Shown here one piece after another: positions 13,693-14,617 of a stretch of 14,617 nt of DNA. Position numbers and translations under genes: made by a program. The first letter of the stretch is position 1; every line of letters begins with the position of its first letter. The notes below the pieces were generated by a model. The model saw nothing but the letters and a program-made list of their open reading frames with translations, was not told the DNA's origin and did no database searches. Source of the stretch: DASUFH01 sp036274645 (GTDB lineage Bacteria > Acidobacteriota > Terriglobia > 20CM-2-55-15); NCBI GenBank assembly GCA_036274645.1, contig DASUFH010000050.1, forward strand, positions 1-14,617, in the 5' to 3' direction.

Positions 13693-14617
13693 GGCTGGCC
13701 CCGGAGACCGGAAATTCCATAATGGCCACGCATCCCCGTCCGGGCCGGGAATCGAACCACAACTGACCGCCCAGACTTTGCGCGAACAAATGCGCAAGGA
13801 AAGCGCCGAGCCCCATGCCCTGACCGGGCGCCTTGGTCGTAAAGAAAGGCTCAGCCACGCGCTCGATGACCTCCGGCGTCATTCCATCGCCGCGGTCCAC
13901 CACCATGAGCCGAAACGAACCGGGACTGGATTCGGCCGTCAGGGTTACAGGCTGTCCTCCGGAACTGGCGTCCAGGGCGTTCTTCACGAGGGCCGCCAGG
14001 GCTTCGATGGCGGCGCGGGCCGGAATTCTGCAGCTCTTCTCGCCGCCGTTCAAGGCGATCTCAATGCGATGCGCGTCATTCGGAAAGCGCGCTTTCACGT
14101 CGGCAAACAGATCCCTGAACGGCACCTCGCGTGGCGCTTCGCCCAGCGGATCCGCCCCCTGGGCGCCCATCCGCTCCAGAATCAGGCGGCAGCGGTCCAC
14201 TTCCGAACGGATCAGGTGCGCGTCTTCGGCAATTCCCGCGTGGCGCTGCGCGTTACGTTCGATCTCCCGGGCCGTAACGGCGATCGTGGCGAGCGGAGTC
14301 GCCATTTCGTGAGCGGCCCCGGCCGCCAGCGTCACCAGAGAAGCCAGCCGCTCATTGCGGGCAAGACGGCGCTGCATGAGCAGAATCTCCCGCTCCTTGC
14401 GACGGGCTTCCTCGGAAACACGGCCGATAAAAAACGAGATCAGGACCGCCCCGCTGGCGAAAGCCAGCCACATTCCGACCAGGTGGGGCGTCAGTCCCCC
14501 CGATGACACGTGACTCTGAAACGCCGGCACGTCCCGCGACACCCAGAACAGCAGACCAAACGACAACATCGACAGCGCGCCGAGGGCCCACGTCCACGCG
14601 CGGTTGAGAATGACAGC
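13682..14617 (-). CDS. regB: RegB/PrrB-type sensor histidine kinase (partial, 5' end outside window)
   Basis: The frame stays open to the window edge, so the N-terminal membrane sensor is cut. Counting from the internal ATG at 14569, 295 residues are visible, with 16 further open codons. A membrane segment with GMWLAFASGAVLISFFIGR (33-51) precedes the kinase core and resembles the last membrane helix of RegB. The H-box AAGAAHEMATPLATIAV has His87; RegB usually has HELGTPLATI, so the Leu-Gly is Met-Ala here. Cys127 in RSEVDRCRLILERM lies 40 residues after His87. The N-box (KNALD, Asn197), DRGDGM (225-230), PFFTTK and GMGLGAF complete the ATP-binding domain. The quinone-binding motif of RegB would lie outside the window. 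The gene overlaps the regulator start by 11 bases, so the pair is co-expressed. The other frame starting at 14597 is a shadow. Confidence 0.88.
   Translation of the reverse strand, partial: AVILNRAWTWALGALSMLSFGLLFWVSRDVPAFQSHVSSGGLTPHLVGMWLAFASGAVLISFFIGRVSEEARRKEREILLMQRRLARNERLASLVTLAAGAAHEMATPLATIAVTAREIERNAQRHAGIAEDAHLIRSEVDRCRLILERMGAQGADPLGEAPREVPFRDLFADVKARFPNDAHRIEIALNGGEKSCRIPARAAIEALAALVKNALDASSGGQPVTLTAESSPGSFRLMVVDRGDGMTPEVIERVAEPFFTTKAPGQGMGLGAFLAHLFAQSLGGQLWFDSRPGRGCVAIMEFPVSGASHVH

Noticed and set aside
13693..13797. N-terminal extension of the response regulator
   Set aside because: These 35 codons lie fully within the kinase ATP-binding domain gene, and the receiver fold starts after the ATG at 13692.
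13424..14506. Plus-strand open frame (360 codons) opposite the kinase and regulator
   Set aside because: Low-complexity Arg/Ser-rich sequence; the opposite strand has all kinase and receiver motifs.

Overview
The window is GC-rich, tightly packed bacterial DNA. The gene content suggests Acidobacteriota or a similar soil or sediment lineage: a secreted PQQ dehydrogenase paired with a cytochrome c, a YVTN-propeller lipoprotein, HEAT-repeat and zf-TFIIB-like proteins, and short palindromic repeats between genes. This placement is an inference from gene style. There is no rRNA or marker gene, and a proteobacterial origin cannot be excluded (the RegB/RegA pair and the pga genes are best known there). 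I saw no tRNA, rRNA, CRISPR array, phage gene or transposase gene.

Layout. (1) 1-2681, plus strand: a two-gene respiratory unit, a secreted c-type cytochrome with two haem motifs translationally coupled (ATGA overlap) to a periplasmic PQQ dehydrogenase. The same 20-base palindrome lies at both ends. (2) 2855-5381, minus strand: a YVTN beta-propeller lipoprotein, a small zinc-ribbon protein of unknown role and an outer-membrane-barrel-like protein. (3) 5475-5623: a nested inverted repeat, REPIN-like, in the only gene-free stretch above 300 bases. (4) 5716-9524: a HEAT-repeat protein and a triple zinc-ribbon protein in one minus-strand unit, divergent from a 621-residue coiled-coil protein with 35-residue internal repeats. 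(5) 9536-14617, minus strand: five genes reading kinase, regulator, pgaD-like, pgaC, pgaA-like, with overlaps or gaps under 40 bases.

Region 5 is the most interesting. A RegB/PrrB-type redox histidine kinase (cut by the window edge, H-box to cysteine spacing of 40 residues as recalled for RegB His225/Cys265) and a RegA/PrrA/ActR-type regulator sit directly upstream of a three-gene poly-N-acetylglucosamine (PNAG)-type synthesis and export set. The set has the inner-membrane synthase (PgaC), its small membrane partner (PgaD-like) and a TPR-plus-barrel outer-membrane exporter (PgaA-like), but no PgaB deacetylase. The arrangement suggests a redox- or oxygen-responsive exopolysaccharide locus. The pgaD/pgaC junction carries an imperfect tandem duplication that creates a nine-codon mini-ORF ending just before pgaC, and the pgaD start codon lies in a predicted hairpin loop.
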